DNA from: Nitrososphaerota archaeon
Lineage (GTDB): Archaea; Thermoproteota; Nitrososphaeria; Nitrososphaerales; UBA57
NCBI GenBank assembly: GCA_024860875.1
Contig: JACPSZ010000017.1
Span: 62,001 to 126,000, forward strand
Reading direction: 5' to 3'
Length of the DNA stretch: 64,000 bases
Under the pieces are notes generated by a model. It made no database searches. It was given only the letters and a program-made list of their open reading frames with translations, and was not told where the DNA came from. The position numbers were made by a program, and so were the translations under genes. Positions 16,408 through 24,144 of the stretch are shown here, one piece after another. The number at the start of each line of letters is the position of its first letter. Positions within the stretch are counted from its first letter, which is position 1.

Positions 16408-18765
16408 TTATGCCTTCTTTCTTCTGCTGAATAGTACTCCAGATATTACTACTAGTACTACTCCTATACCAATTGCGGCATAGGATATTGGGCTGATCGT
16501 CTCCACTGTGACTGTTGGTCCTGGCACTGGTACTTCTTTGATGACTTCTTTCTCTACTGGTACTTGTACTTCCTTAATGACCTCTTTCTCTACTGGTACT
16601 TCTTTGATGACTTCCTTAATGACATCTCTTGGAACTTCCTTGATCACTTCCCTAACTTGAGGCTGTGGTATTACATCTGGAAGACCGAATGCTACAAGAG
16701 TACCATCAAGTACATTACTGACACCAGCACCGAAGAGGAATCCACCTCCACCTCCTACATGCATGAAGATCCTGTATTTGCCGTCCTTTGTCGCACCTAT
16801 CGTAGGCATTACGTTGACTGGCACACCGAAGAACTTCTCATGTAGCAGTTTACCACTTGTAGCATCTAGGAACTTCAGGTTACCGTCTGCAGCATAGACC
16901 ACGACCATGCCTCCAGTAGTCATTATGCCCCCTCTGAATGCCGCATTATCAATCTTGTATGACCATACCTTCTTTCCTGTATTGACGTCTACAGCATCTA
17001 CATTTGCATCGACGATCCATTCAGTCTGTTGTGGGAATGCTGTTCTTGGAGTGCCTCCAACACCATTGTTTCCAAATGCTCTTACAGGTCCAAAGTTATG
17101 AGTGCCCATGTTGTTGAATGTGGCTACATATACGCGGTTGCCATCGTATGCAAAGTCAGATTCAAGACAGACTGTGTAGCAGTTCTGTACAATTGGTCCT
17201 TTCTCCGGATAGTTCATCCATGGCTTGCCCATGTCTTCCTTTGTAAGCCTGCAGCAAGCTTCTCTGTCTGTTGGCCTGTTGTTAGCTCCAACACCGTAAT
17301 AGGTTTGAATGTTCTTTCCTCCTCTGAGTATGGTAGGAGGATCATACACCCAGAATGGCTTTCCAGTATTCCAGTCTAATGCATAGACAATTCCATTCTT
17401 GCACCCTTTAATGAATGCCTTCTGGCCCTGAACACTTGCTATGACGCCTACCCATGAGCAGTCATAGTCCCATAGGTCGTGCGGAATGGCTTGGAACCAC
17501 CATACTATTTTGCCCGTTCTGACATCGTATGCTGATAATCCACTTCCATGTATAGCTGGACCATATCTGTGTGTTAGATTTGTATATGGACCTTGGTCTC
17601 CCCAGCCCAATGCGACTATACCAGTTTCAGGATCAATTGGATAGGTACCCCAAACCGCTGAGCCAAAATTGGTAGCAGGGTGTAATTTTCCAAAGGTTGG
17701 CGATCCTGGCACTAGATCAATCCCATCGTTCTTTACGACATCGTCAGCCACGTCAGTACATTTTGTTGCTAGATATGTTGGTTCTCTGTCTCTTGCTGGA
17801 TAGTTGATACCCTCCAAGTATCTTGGATACTCAAAGTACCATCCATTTCCGTTTGCAGCTCTGCATTGGTTAATGGCCCAGTCAGGGTCTCCTTGAGGAC
17901 TAGGTGAAGTGAACTCCCTGTATAATCTCTTTGGATTTGCAGGGTCGCTCATGTCGAATGCAGTCACAAAGTTTCGACCTCCGGCACCACTGGCACCAGC
18001 TATAGGGAAGAACATGATATTGCCAAGGAATTGTGGAGGATGTGTACCTAAACTGGACATGAAACCGCCAGATACGGAACCTATGATTCCCTTTGTTGGA
18101 TCACCGAATTCAGCATTTGTACCGCATATCTGCTCTGTTGTCAGAGTCCATGCGGTCTTGCCAGTCTTTGCATCTACTCCATATAGGTTGCATGACCCAA
18201 GTGAACTGGTGATGAGCCAGCCTTTGTCTCTATAATAGTTGATCGCATGTCCATGGGCAAGTACCCTTTGTAACCATGGATATTTTGCATTTTCCTCCTC
18301 AGCCTTGAACTGATAACCGTATGTATTATTCCATATTAGTTTGCCTGTCCCTGCATCAATGGCAAGAATTCTCCTGTCGTTGAGTAGAACGTATGCTACG
18401 CCATCGACCACGATGACTGGGGCTCCAGAACCCATGTGTGCCGGACCCAATTGTGTTGAAAGTGTGAACCTTGTGTATGGATAAATCCACTTTGATTCAA
18501 GGTATTGGACGTTATCTTTGTTAATCTGGTTCTGGGGACTGTAGCTTCCTCCAGTTGGCTGATAGTTCACATGCTCCCAGTTGCCTGTTGGGACTGACGG
18601 AGCAGCTCCTCCTACTGGAGGACCTCCAGGATCAAAAGCACTCACAGATTTTGTTAGAGATGCCATGACTGACGAAGCTATGAGTAGAGCTGCTACCAGC
18701 AGAGTGAGGATTGTTAGTCTTTGAGTCACAACTTTCTTTTTTACCACAGAGTCGTTTGAACTCAT
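16408..18765 (-). CDS. Membrane-anchored PQQ-dependent dehydrogenase (canonical type)
   Basis: At 785 residues this is a quinoprotein alcohol/glucose dehydrogenase-like enzyme placed outside the cell by a signal sequence (about residues 16-43). Propeller repeats span about 60-690. PHDLWDYD at 428-435 carries the catalytic Asp region of this family. An adjacent Cys pair (ACCRL) recalls the vicinal disulfide of quinoproteins, though its position differs. The C-terminus has repeated EVIKEVP-type units (about 698-745), probably a stalk, then a membrane helix and RRKKA. It is a close paralogue of 58273-60459. The electron acceptor is probably a cupredoxin (inference). A structured RNA element lies just 3' of the gene. 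Confidence 0.92.
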   Translation of the reverse strand: MSSNDSVVKKKVVTQRLTILTLLVAALLIASSVMASLTKSVSAFDPGGPPVGGAAPSVPTGNWEHVNYQPTGGSYSPQNQINKDNVQYLESKWIYPYTRFTLSTQLGPAHMGSGAPVIVVDGVAYVLLNDRRILAIDAGTGKLIWNNTYGYQFKAEEENAKYPWLQRVLAHGHAINYYRDKGWLITSSLGSCNLYGVDAKTGKTAWTLTTEQICGTNAEFGDPTKGIIGSVSGGFMSSLGTHPPQFLGNIMFFPIAGASGAGGRNFVTAFDMSDPANPKRLYREFTSPSPQGDPDWAINQCRAANGNGWYFEYPRYLEGINYPARDREPTYLATKCTDVADDVVKNDGIDLVPGSPTFGKLHPATNFGSAVWGTYPIDPETGIVALGWGDQGPYTNLTHRYGPAIHGSGLSAYDVRTGKIVWWFQAIPHDLWDYDCSWVGVIASVQGQKAFIKGCKNGIVYALDWNTGKPFWVYDPPTILRGGKNIQTYYGVGANNRPTDREACCRLTKEDMGKPWMNYPEKGPIVQNCYTVCLESDFAYDGNRVYVATFNNMGTHNFGPVRAFGNNGVGGTPRTAFPQQTEWIVDANVDAVDVNTGKKVWSYKIDNAAFRGGIMTTGGMVVVYAADGNLKFLDATSGKLLHEKFFGVPVNVMPTIGATKDGKYRIFMHVGGGGGFLFGAGVSNVLDGTLVAFGLPDVIPQPQVREVIKEVPRDVIKEVIKEVPVEKEVIKEVQVPVEKEVIKEVPVPGPTVTVETISPISYAAIGIGVVLVVISGVLFSRRKKA

Positions 18766-18813
18766 TGCGGATTCTAATCAAAGAGTTTGATTTAGTATTA
18801 TGGTGTACACAAG

Positions 18814-18826
18814 GCTACATTGTAGC
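18814..18826. promoter_or_regulatory. Palindrome between PQQ dehydrogenase and RHH genes
   Basis: GCTACA-T-TGTAGC is a perfect 6-bp inverted repeat with a one-base centre, in the spacer between two divergent genes. An RHH dimer would fit such a site; the assignment to the adjacent regulator is inferred. Confidence 0.4.
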
Positions 18827-18870
18827 ACTTTTTTGGGCTAATGCCAAAACCAATGTTGATTTAAGGATAT

Positions 18871-18893
18871 ATATCTCCTCTTACAAGAGATAT
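18871..18893. promoter_or_regulatory. Inverted repeat over the RHH gene promoter
   Basis: ATATCTC and GAGATAT form 7-bp arms separated by 9 nt, immediately before the ATG at 18895, with TATA-like GATATATAT overlapping the left arm. Its position suggests autoregulation of the RHH gene. Confidence 0.4.
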
Positions 18894-18894
18894 C

Positions 18895-19503
18895 ATGGCC
18901 CGAAATCTTCGGAAGATCCATAAAACAATTCGAGCGGATCCAGAGGCGCTTGATATTATTGAAAAGGAGGCTGATAGCAGAGGGTTGTCATTTAACGCCT
19001 TTCTATCATCCATTCTAAAAAGATATACAGAGTGGGGTAAGTTAACTGAGAGAGGATTCGTCACGATTTCACAAACCACCTACAAATCTCTTCTTGATGA
19101 ACTCGATGATGAAACGCTGAAGAGGGTAGCAGAGCGCCTTGCCGACCGCGTTGTAAGGGAGATCTTGCTTGTTCTTTCCGGAGGTGATGACCTTCAGTCT
19201 TTCTTAAGGACACTTGAAATCTTCTCGAGAAACAGTGGATTATTCAATTGCGATATCAAGGTCGATGGCGAGAGAGTCAGAATTTCTGCCCGCCATGAGC
19301 TCGGCAGAAATCATTCACTATTTTTGATGTTCGTTTGGCGACGCTTTCTGAAAAGCATTCTTGGTGTGACTCCTGAGATTGTTATTGATCGCAATATCAT
19401 ACTCGTAAGCTTTAACACTCCTGAACCAACTGTAAGAAAGTTAGAAGCTCCACTGAGCGAATCATTTGAGAGAATAGGCCTCTCAGTTAGCTTAAGCAAA
19501 TAG
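18895..19503 (+). CDS. Ribbon-helix-helix (CopG-like) regulator with C-terminal sensor-like domain
   Basis: A 202-residue protein. Residues about 8-45 (KTIRADPEALDIIEKEADSR, then SFNAFLSSILKRY) fit the strand-helix-helix of RHH repressors. The remainder is mixed alpha/beta and unassigned; its end (RNHSLFLMFVWRRFLKSILG) matches the layout of the protein at 30929-31495. The gene sits directly left of tRNA-Lys, as that second regulator sits directly left of the tRNA remnant. Its likely targets are the divergent PQQ dehydrogenase gene and itself, given the two palindromes in the spacer. Confidence 0.7.
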   Translation: MARNLRKIHKTIRADPEALDIIEKEADSRGLSFNAFLSSILKRYTEWGKLTERGFVTISQTTYKSLLDELDDETLKRVAERLADRVVREILLVLSGGDDLQSFLRTLEIFSRNSGLFNCDIKVDGERVRISARHELGRNHSLFLMFVWRRFLKSILGVTPEIVIDRNIILVSFNTPEPTVRKLEAPLSESFERIGLSVSLSK

Positions 19504-19535
19504 GAGATAACAATTCGGACGTATGGAATTTAGGC

Positions 19536-19622
19536 GGGCCCCCCGGGATTCGAACCCGAGACCCCCGGGTGTCTTTCAGAGGGTTAAAAGCCCGGTGCTC
19601 TACCTGGCTGAGCTAGGGGCCC
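19536..19622 (-). tRNA. tRNA-Lys (anticodon TTT) with 14-nt intron
   Basis: The minus strand folds as a full tRNA. The acceptor pairs GGGCCCC with GGGGCCC, followed by TA, D-arm GCTC...GAGC, anticodon stem CCGGG/CCCGG, variable GGGTC and T-arm TCGGG-TTCGAAT-CCCGG. The anticodon loop CTTTTAA is interrupted after position 37 by a 14-nt intron (about ACCCTCTGAAAGAC), the canonical archaeal 37/38 site. CCA is not fully encoded. A decayed copy of the 5' half, including intron sequence, is at 31527-31577. Confidence 0.93.
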
Positions 19623-19706
19623 TTGTGAGAAGGCAAGCCCTTTACAAGCTCTATTAGAGCTTTCCCTTTCTTTGCCGAATCAAAAATATCCCAGAAAAGG
19701 ACCTTG

Positions 19707-20957
19707 TTACCGTGGATTGAAATTTGCTGAGAATAGTCTAGTCATAACGATGTCAACATTTTGTCCCTTCTTGATTGATGATTTAGGAGCCAACATCAAA
19801 TAACCATCAGCCCTGACAAAACTGGAAAGGATGTTCGAACCAGAGGGGTGAATAGGTTCAGCTTTGACATTGCTCCCTTGATGAATTAGTTTGACAAGAA
19901 CAAAACGGGTCATCTCATCACTCTCTATATCCTCAGTAATTGTTGCCCTGATTAATACCCCATCTAATTCTCTTCTTGTTAGAATCTTCCGAAGCATTGC
20001 CCTTCCAAAAATGTAGAATCCAAAGATACAGGAAACAGAAAAACCTGGCGTGAGCAGTATAGGTTTTCCTTCAATCGATGCAAGTGCTATAGGGCTTCCT
20101 GGGCGCATCGCAATTCCATGAACAAGTACTCCAGGTCTTCCCAGTGTGCCGACGACCGTAGGGAGCAAGTCTTTCTCTCCTACAGATGTACCACCACTTG
20201 CTATAACTGCATCAGATTTTTTCAAACCTTCCTCTAATTTTCTTCTTATCTCATCCTCATCATCGTGTGCTATGCCAAGGTCAATTGGTATTCCTCCCTC
20301 CTCTTTCACAAGAGCACTTAGGATAATTCTGTTGGTATCGTAAATCTTCGCTCCACTCATCTTTTGCCCTGGATTGAGTAATTCGTCTCCTGTTGAAAGA
20401 ATTGATACTCTGGGCCTCTTCGTAACTGTGATGATGCCAATTCCAAGAGCGGATAAGATACCTAAATCCTGAGAATACAAGAATGTACCCGCTTGAAGAA
20501 CAGTCCCGCCGCGCTTTATGTCGCTTCCTCTATACGTTACATTCTCTCCCTTTTCCACCGATTTGATGAACTCGACCTTGTTACCGCCTCTTTTGGAATA
20601 TTCGAACATGACAACAGCATCCGCACCATTGGGAATCATAGAGCCTGTAGAAACAAAAGCACACTCTTGTCCCCCTACCCTGAACTTTGGGGGAGTACCA
20701 ATTTTCACTTCTCCAAGGAATCTAAATGTAAAAGGATTCTTAAGAGACGCGTTTACATCTTCGGATCTAACGGCGTACCCGTCTCTCGTTGACATGTTCT
20801 CACTCGGCAAATCAACCGATGCCACCACGTCCCTTGCAAGTACCCTGTGTAGCCCCTCAATTGTAGGAATGCTTTCCGTACCCGTGTGTATCGTTATTGC
20901 ATCGAGGAACGTAGCAAGCGCCTCTTTAATAGGAGTATACTTCAGGAATTTTTTCAT
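19707..20957 (-). CDS. moeA: Molybdopterin molybdenumtransferase MoeA
   Basis: The 416 residues match the usual MoeA length. It inserts molybdate into adenylated molybdopterin. Visible motifs: the N-terminal EGLHRVLARDVVASVDLPSENMSTRDGYAV, TGSMIPNGADAVV, the MPT-binding STGDELLNPGQ, ASGGTSVGEKD and HGIAMRPGSPIALA, followed by a domain IV segment that ends at residue 416 without a fused PBP domain. It diverges from moaC-moaB with a 120-bp spacer, starting the Moco cluster next to tRNA-Lys. Confidence 0.95.
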   Translation of the reverse strand: MKKFLKYTPIKEALATFLDAITIHTGTESIPTIEGLHRVLARDVVASVDLPSENMSTRDGYAVRSEDVNASLKNPFTFRFLGEVKIGTPPKFRVGGQECAFVSTGSMIPNGADAVVMFEYSKRGGNKVEFIKSVEKGENVTYRGSDIKRGGTVLQAGTFLYSQDLGILSALGIGIITVTKRPRVSILSTGDELLNPGQKMSGAKIYDTNRIILSALVKEEGGIPIDLGIAHDDEDEIRRKLEEGLKKSDAVIASGGTSVGEKDLLPTVVGTLGRPGVLVHGIAMRPGSPIALASIEGKPILLTPGFSVSCIFGFYIFGRAMLRKILTRRELDGVLIRATITEDIESDEMTRFVLVKLIHQGSNVKAEPIHPSGSNILSSFVRADGYLMLAPKSSIKKGQNVDIVMTRLFSANFNPR

Positions 20958-21077
20958 TGTAGCTTTTCGTGCCCGTATAGACTGCCAGAATAGAGGTAAA
21001 ATAATATAGTTTCAGGTGTATCTAGGAAGTAGAATTTGAGCAGAATAAAGCAAAAAAATCCTGCAATGGAGGTTTCA

Positions 21078-21518
21078 ATGGTAAACATTTCTGAAAAGAC
21101 TAGAGTTCACAGGGAATCGATCGCGGTAGGCTCGATCAGACTTAATTCAGATACAATCCGAAAGTTAAAATCAGGTCAGACCGGGAAAGGCGATGCCATT
21201 CAGATAGCAAAGATCACAGGGATTCAGGCGGCAAAGCTTACCCCCCTTCTAATTCCTCTCTGCCACCCTATACATATCGAACATGTAGATATCAAGACGA
21301 AGATACTAAAAGGTTCGGTTGAAATTACTGCTAAAGTCGTTTCAGAGGGCAAGACGGGCGTTGAAATGGAAGCATTGACTGCAGTTTCTGTAGCACTGCT
21401 TAATATTTGGGATGTTGTCAAGGCATATGAGAAGGATGAAAAGGGTCAATATCCGAGCACGGTAATTGAGCGAATAAGTGTAAAGAGCAAAGTGAAGAGA
21501 AAGATTGAAGACTCATAA
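21078..21518 (+). CDS. moaC: Cyclic pyranopterin monophosphate synthase MoaC
   Basis: A 146-residue enzyme for the second step of molybdopterin synthesis, converting the MoaA product to cyclic pyranopterin monophosphate. Conserved segments are IAVGSIRL, KGDAIQIAKITGIQAAKLTPLLIPLCHP, TGVEMEALTAVSVALLNIWDVVKAYEKDEKG; the last carries the catalytic Asp and Lys. ATG 21078 is chosen because GGAGG at 21068-21072 lies 5 nt upstream and the protein then begins like other MoaC. ATG 21066 and TTG 21036 are in frame. The 3' end overlaps moaB. Confidence 0.95.
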   Translation: MVNISEKTRVHRESIAVGSIRLNSDTIRKLKSGQTGKGDAIQIAKITGIQAAKLTPLLIPLCHPIHIEHVDIKTKILKGSVEITAKVVSEGKTGVEMEALTAVSVALLNIWDVVKAYEKDEKGQYPSTVIERISVKSKVKRKIEDS

Positions 21519-22017
21519 ACAACATAGGGTAGATTCTCCAAAAAAAATTGCTATAGCCGTCTTTACCATTAGTAGTAGCAGGTTCCGAGCTAAAAAAAAG
21601 ACTAATCAGTCAGGCACACTGATAATCAACGCCCTGAAAAATGCAGGGCATGATGTTTTAGACCTTGGAATTTTGGATGATGATTCTAAGATGATTACTA
21701 CACAAGTTATGGGAGCTGTGCGGTCGCAGAAGGTAAACGCGGTAATCTTGACAGGAGGTACGGGTCTTGCAATTAGAGATGTTACTACGGAAACCTTAGC
21801 TCCACTTTTTGAAAAAACGATACCCGGGTTCGGAGAGATTTTTCGTTATGAAAGTTACAGGAAGATAGGTACTGCAGCGTACCTCTCAAGGGCGACTGCG
21901 GGTATAATTTCAGGTAAGCCTGTCTTCTGCCTTCCAGGATCCCCAGAAGCAGTTGCTTTGGGTATGAAACTAATCATTCCTGAGATATCCCACACAGTTT
22001 TCATAGCAAAATCCTAA
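21505..22017 (+). CDS. moaB: Molybdopterin adenylyltransferase, MoaB/MogA family
   Basis: A 170-residue protein whose archaeal relatives adenylate molybdopterin before MoeA acts. It shows the family's SGTLIINALKNAGHDV, ILTGGTGLAIRDVTTETLAP and LPGSPEAVALGM motifs. It starts at TTG 21505, overlapping moaC by 14 bp, so translation is coupled; no better start is available. The gene is convergent with moaE. Confidence 0.92.
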   Translation: MKTHKQHRVDSPKKIAIAVFTISSSRFRAKKKTNQSGTLIINALKNAGHDVLDLGILDDDSKMITTQVMGAVRSQKVNAVILTGGTGLAIRDVTTETLAPLFEKTIPGFGEIFRYESYRKIGTAAYLSRATAGIISGKPVFCLPGSPEAVALGMKLIIPEISHTVFIAKS

Positions 22018-22068
22018 CTTCCACAAGCAGAAAATGGACTGAGTTCCAAATAGATTGTGAATTGTCCT

Positions 22069-22515
22069 TTACTGTATCCAAGCATAACTGTTGTCGACAT
22101 ATAGCTCCTTCTTGAACAAAGCGGGTTCTTTTTTGTAACGCTTGACCGATTCTTGCATAGCCAAGAAGACATTCTCTTTTCTGGCACCTCCTACAACAAC
22201 CAAGACCACGGGCTCGCCTACACGAAACTGCCCTACAAGATGATGGATTGAAACAAAGTGAACTTTGAATTTCCTCTTTACCTCGTTGCAGATCTTTAGG
22301 ATTGCTTTGTTCGCATGCTTCTTGTACGACTCCATTTCAAGTTTGGCGACTTCCTTCCCTCCTCTCCCCTCGCGACGGGCAACCCCTATGAAGACTAGTA
22401 ACGCACCTATCTCTCCAGACAGATTTGATTTTAGTATGTAGCTCAATGCATCTAAGAGATTTACCTTACCCTTTCTATGAATACCCGGCTTTAGCATTAG
22501 ATCTGACGAACCCAT
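22069..22515 (-). CDS. moaE: Molybdopterin synthase catalytic subunit MoaE
   Basis: About 148 residues. It transfers sulfur from thiocarboxylated MoaD to the pterin. Conserved stretches are GALLVFIGVARREGRGGKEV, LEMESYKKHA, VSIHHLVGQFRVGEPVVLVVV and the catalytic lysine region KRYKKEPALFKKE. ATG 22515 is used; GTG 22521 is two codons upstream. A TATA-like run at about 22533-22545 supports a leaderless mRNA. The upstream spacer is occupied by a MITE-like element whose left terminal repeat abuts this promoter. Confidence 0.93.
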   Translation of the reverse strand: MGSSDLMLKPGIHRKGKVNLLDALSYILKSNLSGEIGALLVFIGVARREGRGGKEVAKLEMESYKKHANKAILKICNEVKRKFKVHFVSIHHLVGQFRVGEPVVLVVVGGARKENVFLAMQESVKRYKKEPALFKKELYVDNSYAWIQ

Positions 22516-22535
22516 AACCACTTCTTATAAGATAT

Positions 22536-22855
22536 AATAAATTGGTTCTGATAACTCTTCATGTTATCCAATTATTCGCTTTTTATACCCCCTCTAGGGC
22601 CTAGATAACGATAGGGGCCCCTAACGCTCATAGTGATTTGCTTGTAGAAACTGCATGAACAAGCAATACAAAGAAATCCTTTGTAGAGTTATCAGATTCT
22701 GTGCGTCCTAGGCACGCCCGCTCGCCTGCACGACTCCCCGTCTAGGGGGAGCATATATAAACAAAGATGAGAGAGGAGTTGCTTTGCGTAGTTGCGGTAG
22801 ATGGGTCATGCGTGCCAACGTTCCACAAGAACCAGTTATCAGAACAAATAAATTG
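22536..22855. mobile_element. MITE-like insertion with terminal inverted repeats and target duplication
   Basis: GTTCTGATAACT at 22545-22556 and its exact complement AGTTATCAGAAC at 22834-22845 bound a 301-bp non-coding segment. AATAAATTG occurs at 22536-22544 and again at 22847-22855, directly outside the ends, like a 9-bp (or 8-bp) target site duplication. A third, imperfect copy GAGTTATCAGAT is inside at 22686-22697. No transposase is present, so this would be a non-autonomous element. The interior carries a TATA-bearing module shared with 57970-58091 and palindromes TCTAGG-G-CCTAGA and TAGGGGCCCCTA. Confidence 0.6.
22720..22833 (-). other. Conserved promoter-like module, copy A
   Basis: On the minus strand this segment contains TTTGTTTATATATGC, then a CCCC-TAGAC-GGGG hairpin and GTGCAGGCG...GGGCGT. 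It aligns with 57970-58091 at roughly 90% over 100 bp, with substitutions that do not follow a codon pattern. It probably represents a promoter and the 5' part of a small RNA. Downstream sequence is unlike the other copy. Confidence 0.5.
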
Positions 22856-22937
22856 TTAAGATAAGCAATTGATGCCATTTCTCTAGGAATAGTTTTTCCT
22901 TCAAGTTTAATATACTCGTGTTGCAATTTTATGATAA

Positions 22938-23240
22938 ATGCAGGCATCGTCGGAAAGGTATGTTTTGGTCAAATACTTTGCAAAGGTCAGAGAGATTACA
23001 AAAAAGAGGGAAGAGAAGATACCAATTCGAAATCCAACAACTGTAAACAAATTTCTTTCAGAACTCTTCTCTAAGTATGGATATCAATTGAAGGAATTTG
23101 TCATGGAAAGTGATGGAGCCTTGAAGAAAAACATAGGAATACTTGTGAACGGTTCTTCAGTTCATAGCAACAAGATGAGAGAGCTCCATCTTAGCAACCA
23201 TGATGAGTTTGTCATTCTCCCTCCGATAGCTGGAGGATAA
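22938..23240 (+). CDS. moaD: Molybdopterin synthase sulfur carrier MoaD (copy 1)
   Basis: A 100-residue ubiquitin-like protein ending in GG (LPPIAGG), the C-terminus that is adenylated and thiocarboxylated. Strand VLVKYFAKVREIT and NHDEFVILPPIAGG are the MoaD landmarks. A TATA-like TTTAATATACT about 25-30 nt before the ATG suggests a leaderless mRNA. It is divergent from moaE across the MITE. A second MoaD-like protein is at 25242-25520. Confidence 0.9.
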   Translation: MQASSERYVLVKYFAKVREITKKREEKIPIRNPTTVNKFLSELFSKYGYQLKEFVMESDGALKKNIGILVNGSSVHSNKMRELHLSNHDEFVILPPIAGG

Positions 23241-23272
23241 TTTTGGCTTGAATTAGATGTCGTTCTTATCTT

Positions 23273-24004
23273 TCAGATCGATGAGGCTGTAAAATACGTT
23301 CCAATGGTTACCAAAATTACCCCTATGATGCGTCTTACACCTAATTGTGCTAATCTTTTCGAGCCCAAATAACTTCCCAATTGAGCGGCTATGATAACTA
23401 CGGGTATTGTTATCAAAAGAAGTGGATTCGGAAGGATGGGTGTTAGTCTGGGAGCTCTGGCTGCGATCCCAGCCAGTGAATTTAGCATAATAAAGACCGT
23501 TGTAGTCGCAGCCGAATTCTTAGGCTCAGCTATTCCTCCAAGAATCAGCAGAGGGGCCAAGTACACGCCACCTCCAATGCCCGTTACTCCTGCAGCAATA
23601 CCTATCATGATGCCCAAGAGGATCTTTAGAGTTACGCTAAGTCTAATGGTACGCAAGGGCGATGTTGCTATTATGACTGCCAGTCCGCCTATTGCTATAG
23701 AGGTTCCCATGATTATTTTTAGTACTTGTTCGGGTAATATTAGCGAGCCACTGAAAAAAGCTGCTGGCACTGACCCCGCAATGAACCATAGCAGATCTTT
23801 TGACAAATGTATTCTCCATCTAGTTAAAGAGCTCATTGTGGAAAAAATATTGAAGATTAGGCCAGCAGTAGCGGTTTGACCGGGTGGTTGCCCTGACAAC
23901 AGCAGAATGGCGATGAACATCGAGCCGCCCGCAAAACCTCCCATGGTGTAGAACAAACCCGCTAAGCCAAGTAAAGATACTATGATCAGCTCGCCTGATT
24001 CCAT
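23273..24004 (-). CDS. TauE/SafE family membrane transporter
   Basis: A 243-residue membrane protein with about eight hydrophobic helices in two repeats, each opening with a Gly-rich motif (FAGGSMFIAILLL and ITGVGGGVYLAPLLIL in the second half). Members export or import sulfite, sulfonates and other small anions. Its place inside the Moco/nitrate block suggests an anion such as sulfite, nitrite or molybdate, but nothing in the sequence decides this. Confidence 0.88.
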   Translation of the reverse strand: MESGELIIVSLLGLAGLFYTMGGFAGGSMFIAILLLSGQPPGQTATAGLIFNIFSTMSSLTRWRIHLSKDLLWFIAGSVPAAFFSGSLILPEQVLKIIMGTSIAIGGLAVIIATSPLRTIRLSVTLKILLGIMIGIAAGVTGIGGGVYLAPLLILGGIAEPKNSAATTTVFIMLNSLAGIAARAPRLTPILPNPLLLITIPVVIIAAQLGSYLGSKRLAQLGVRRIIGVILVTIGTYFTASSI

Positions 24005-24144
24005 CTAACCATACTCCGTTCTAATAGAAATTTGAGTCATTATGCAAGTGGAAACTGGGCAGCGGCCAAGAAGGCAGTCCACGTTGTTGATATAATCCTC
24101 GGCCATAACAATTCTTTGAACATTAGTAGCCCTGAATCAAACGA

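Noticed and set aside
18711-18923. Plus-strand frame spanning the PQQ dehydrogenase start and the RHH promoter.
   Set aside because: It crosses a divergent promoter with palindromes and overlaps two real genes.
21036-21077. Longer moaC start at TTG 21036.
   Set aside because: GGAGG directly before ATG 21078 and the usual MoaC N-terminus favour the shorter form.
22708-22947. Similar reading frames MTHLxQLxKAT...FIYAPPRRG at 22.7 and 58.0 kb suggesting a conserved small protein.
   Set aside because: The DNA is conserved including a TATA box and hairpin, the differences change amino acids freely, and a one-base gap breaks the frame. This is conserved non-coding DNA.
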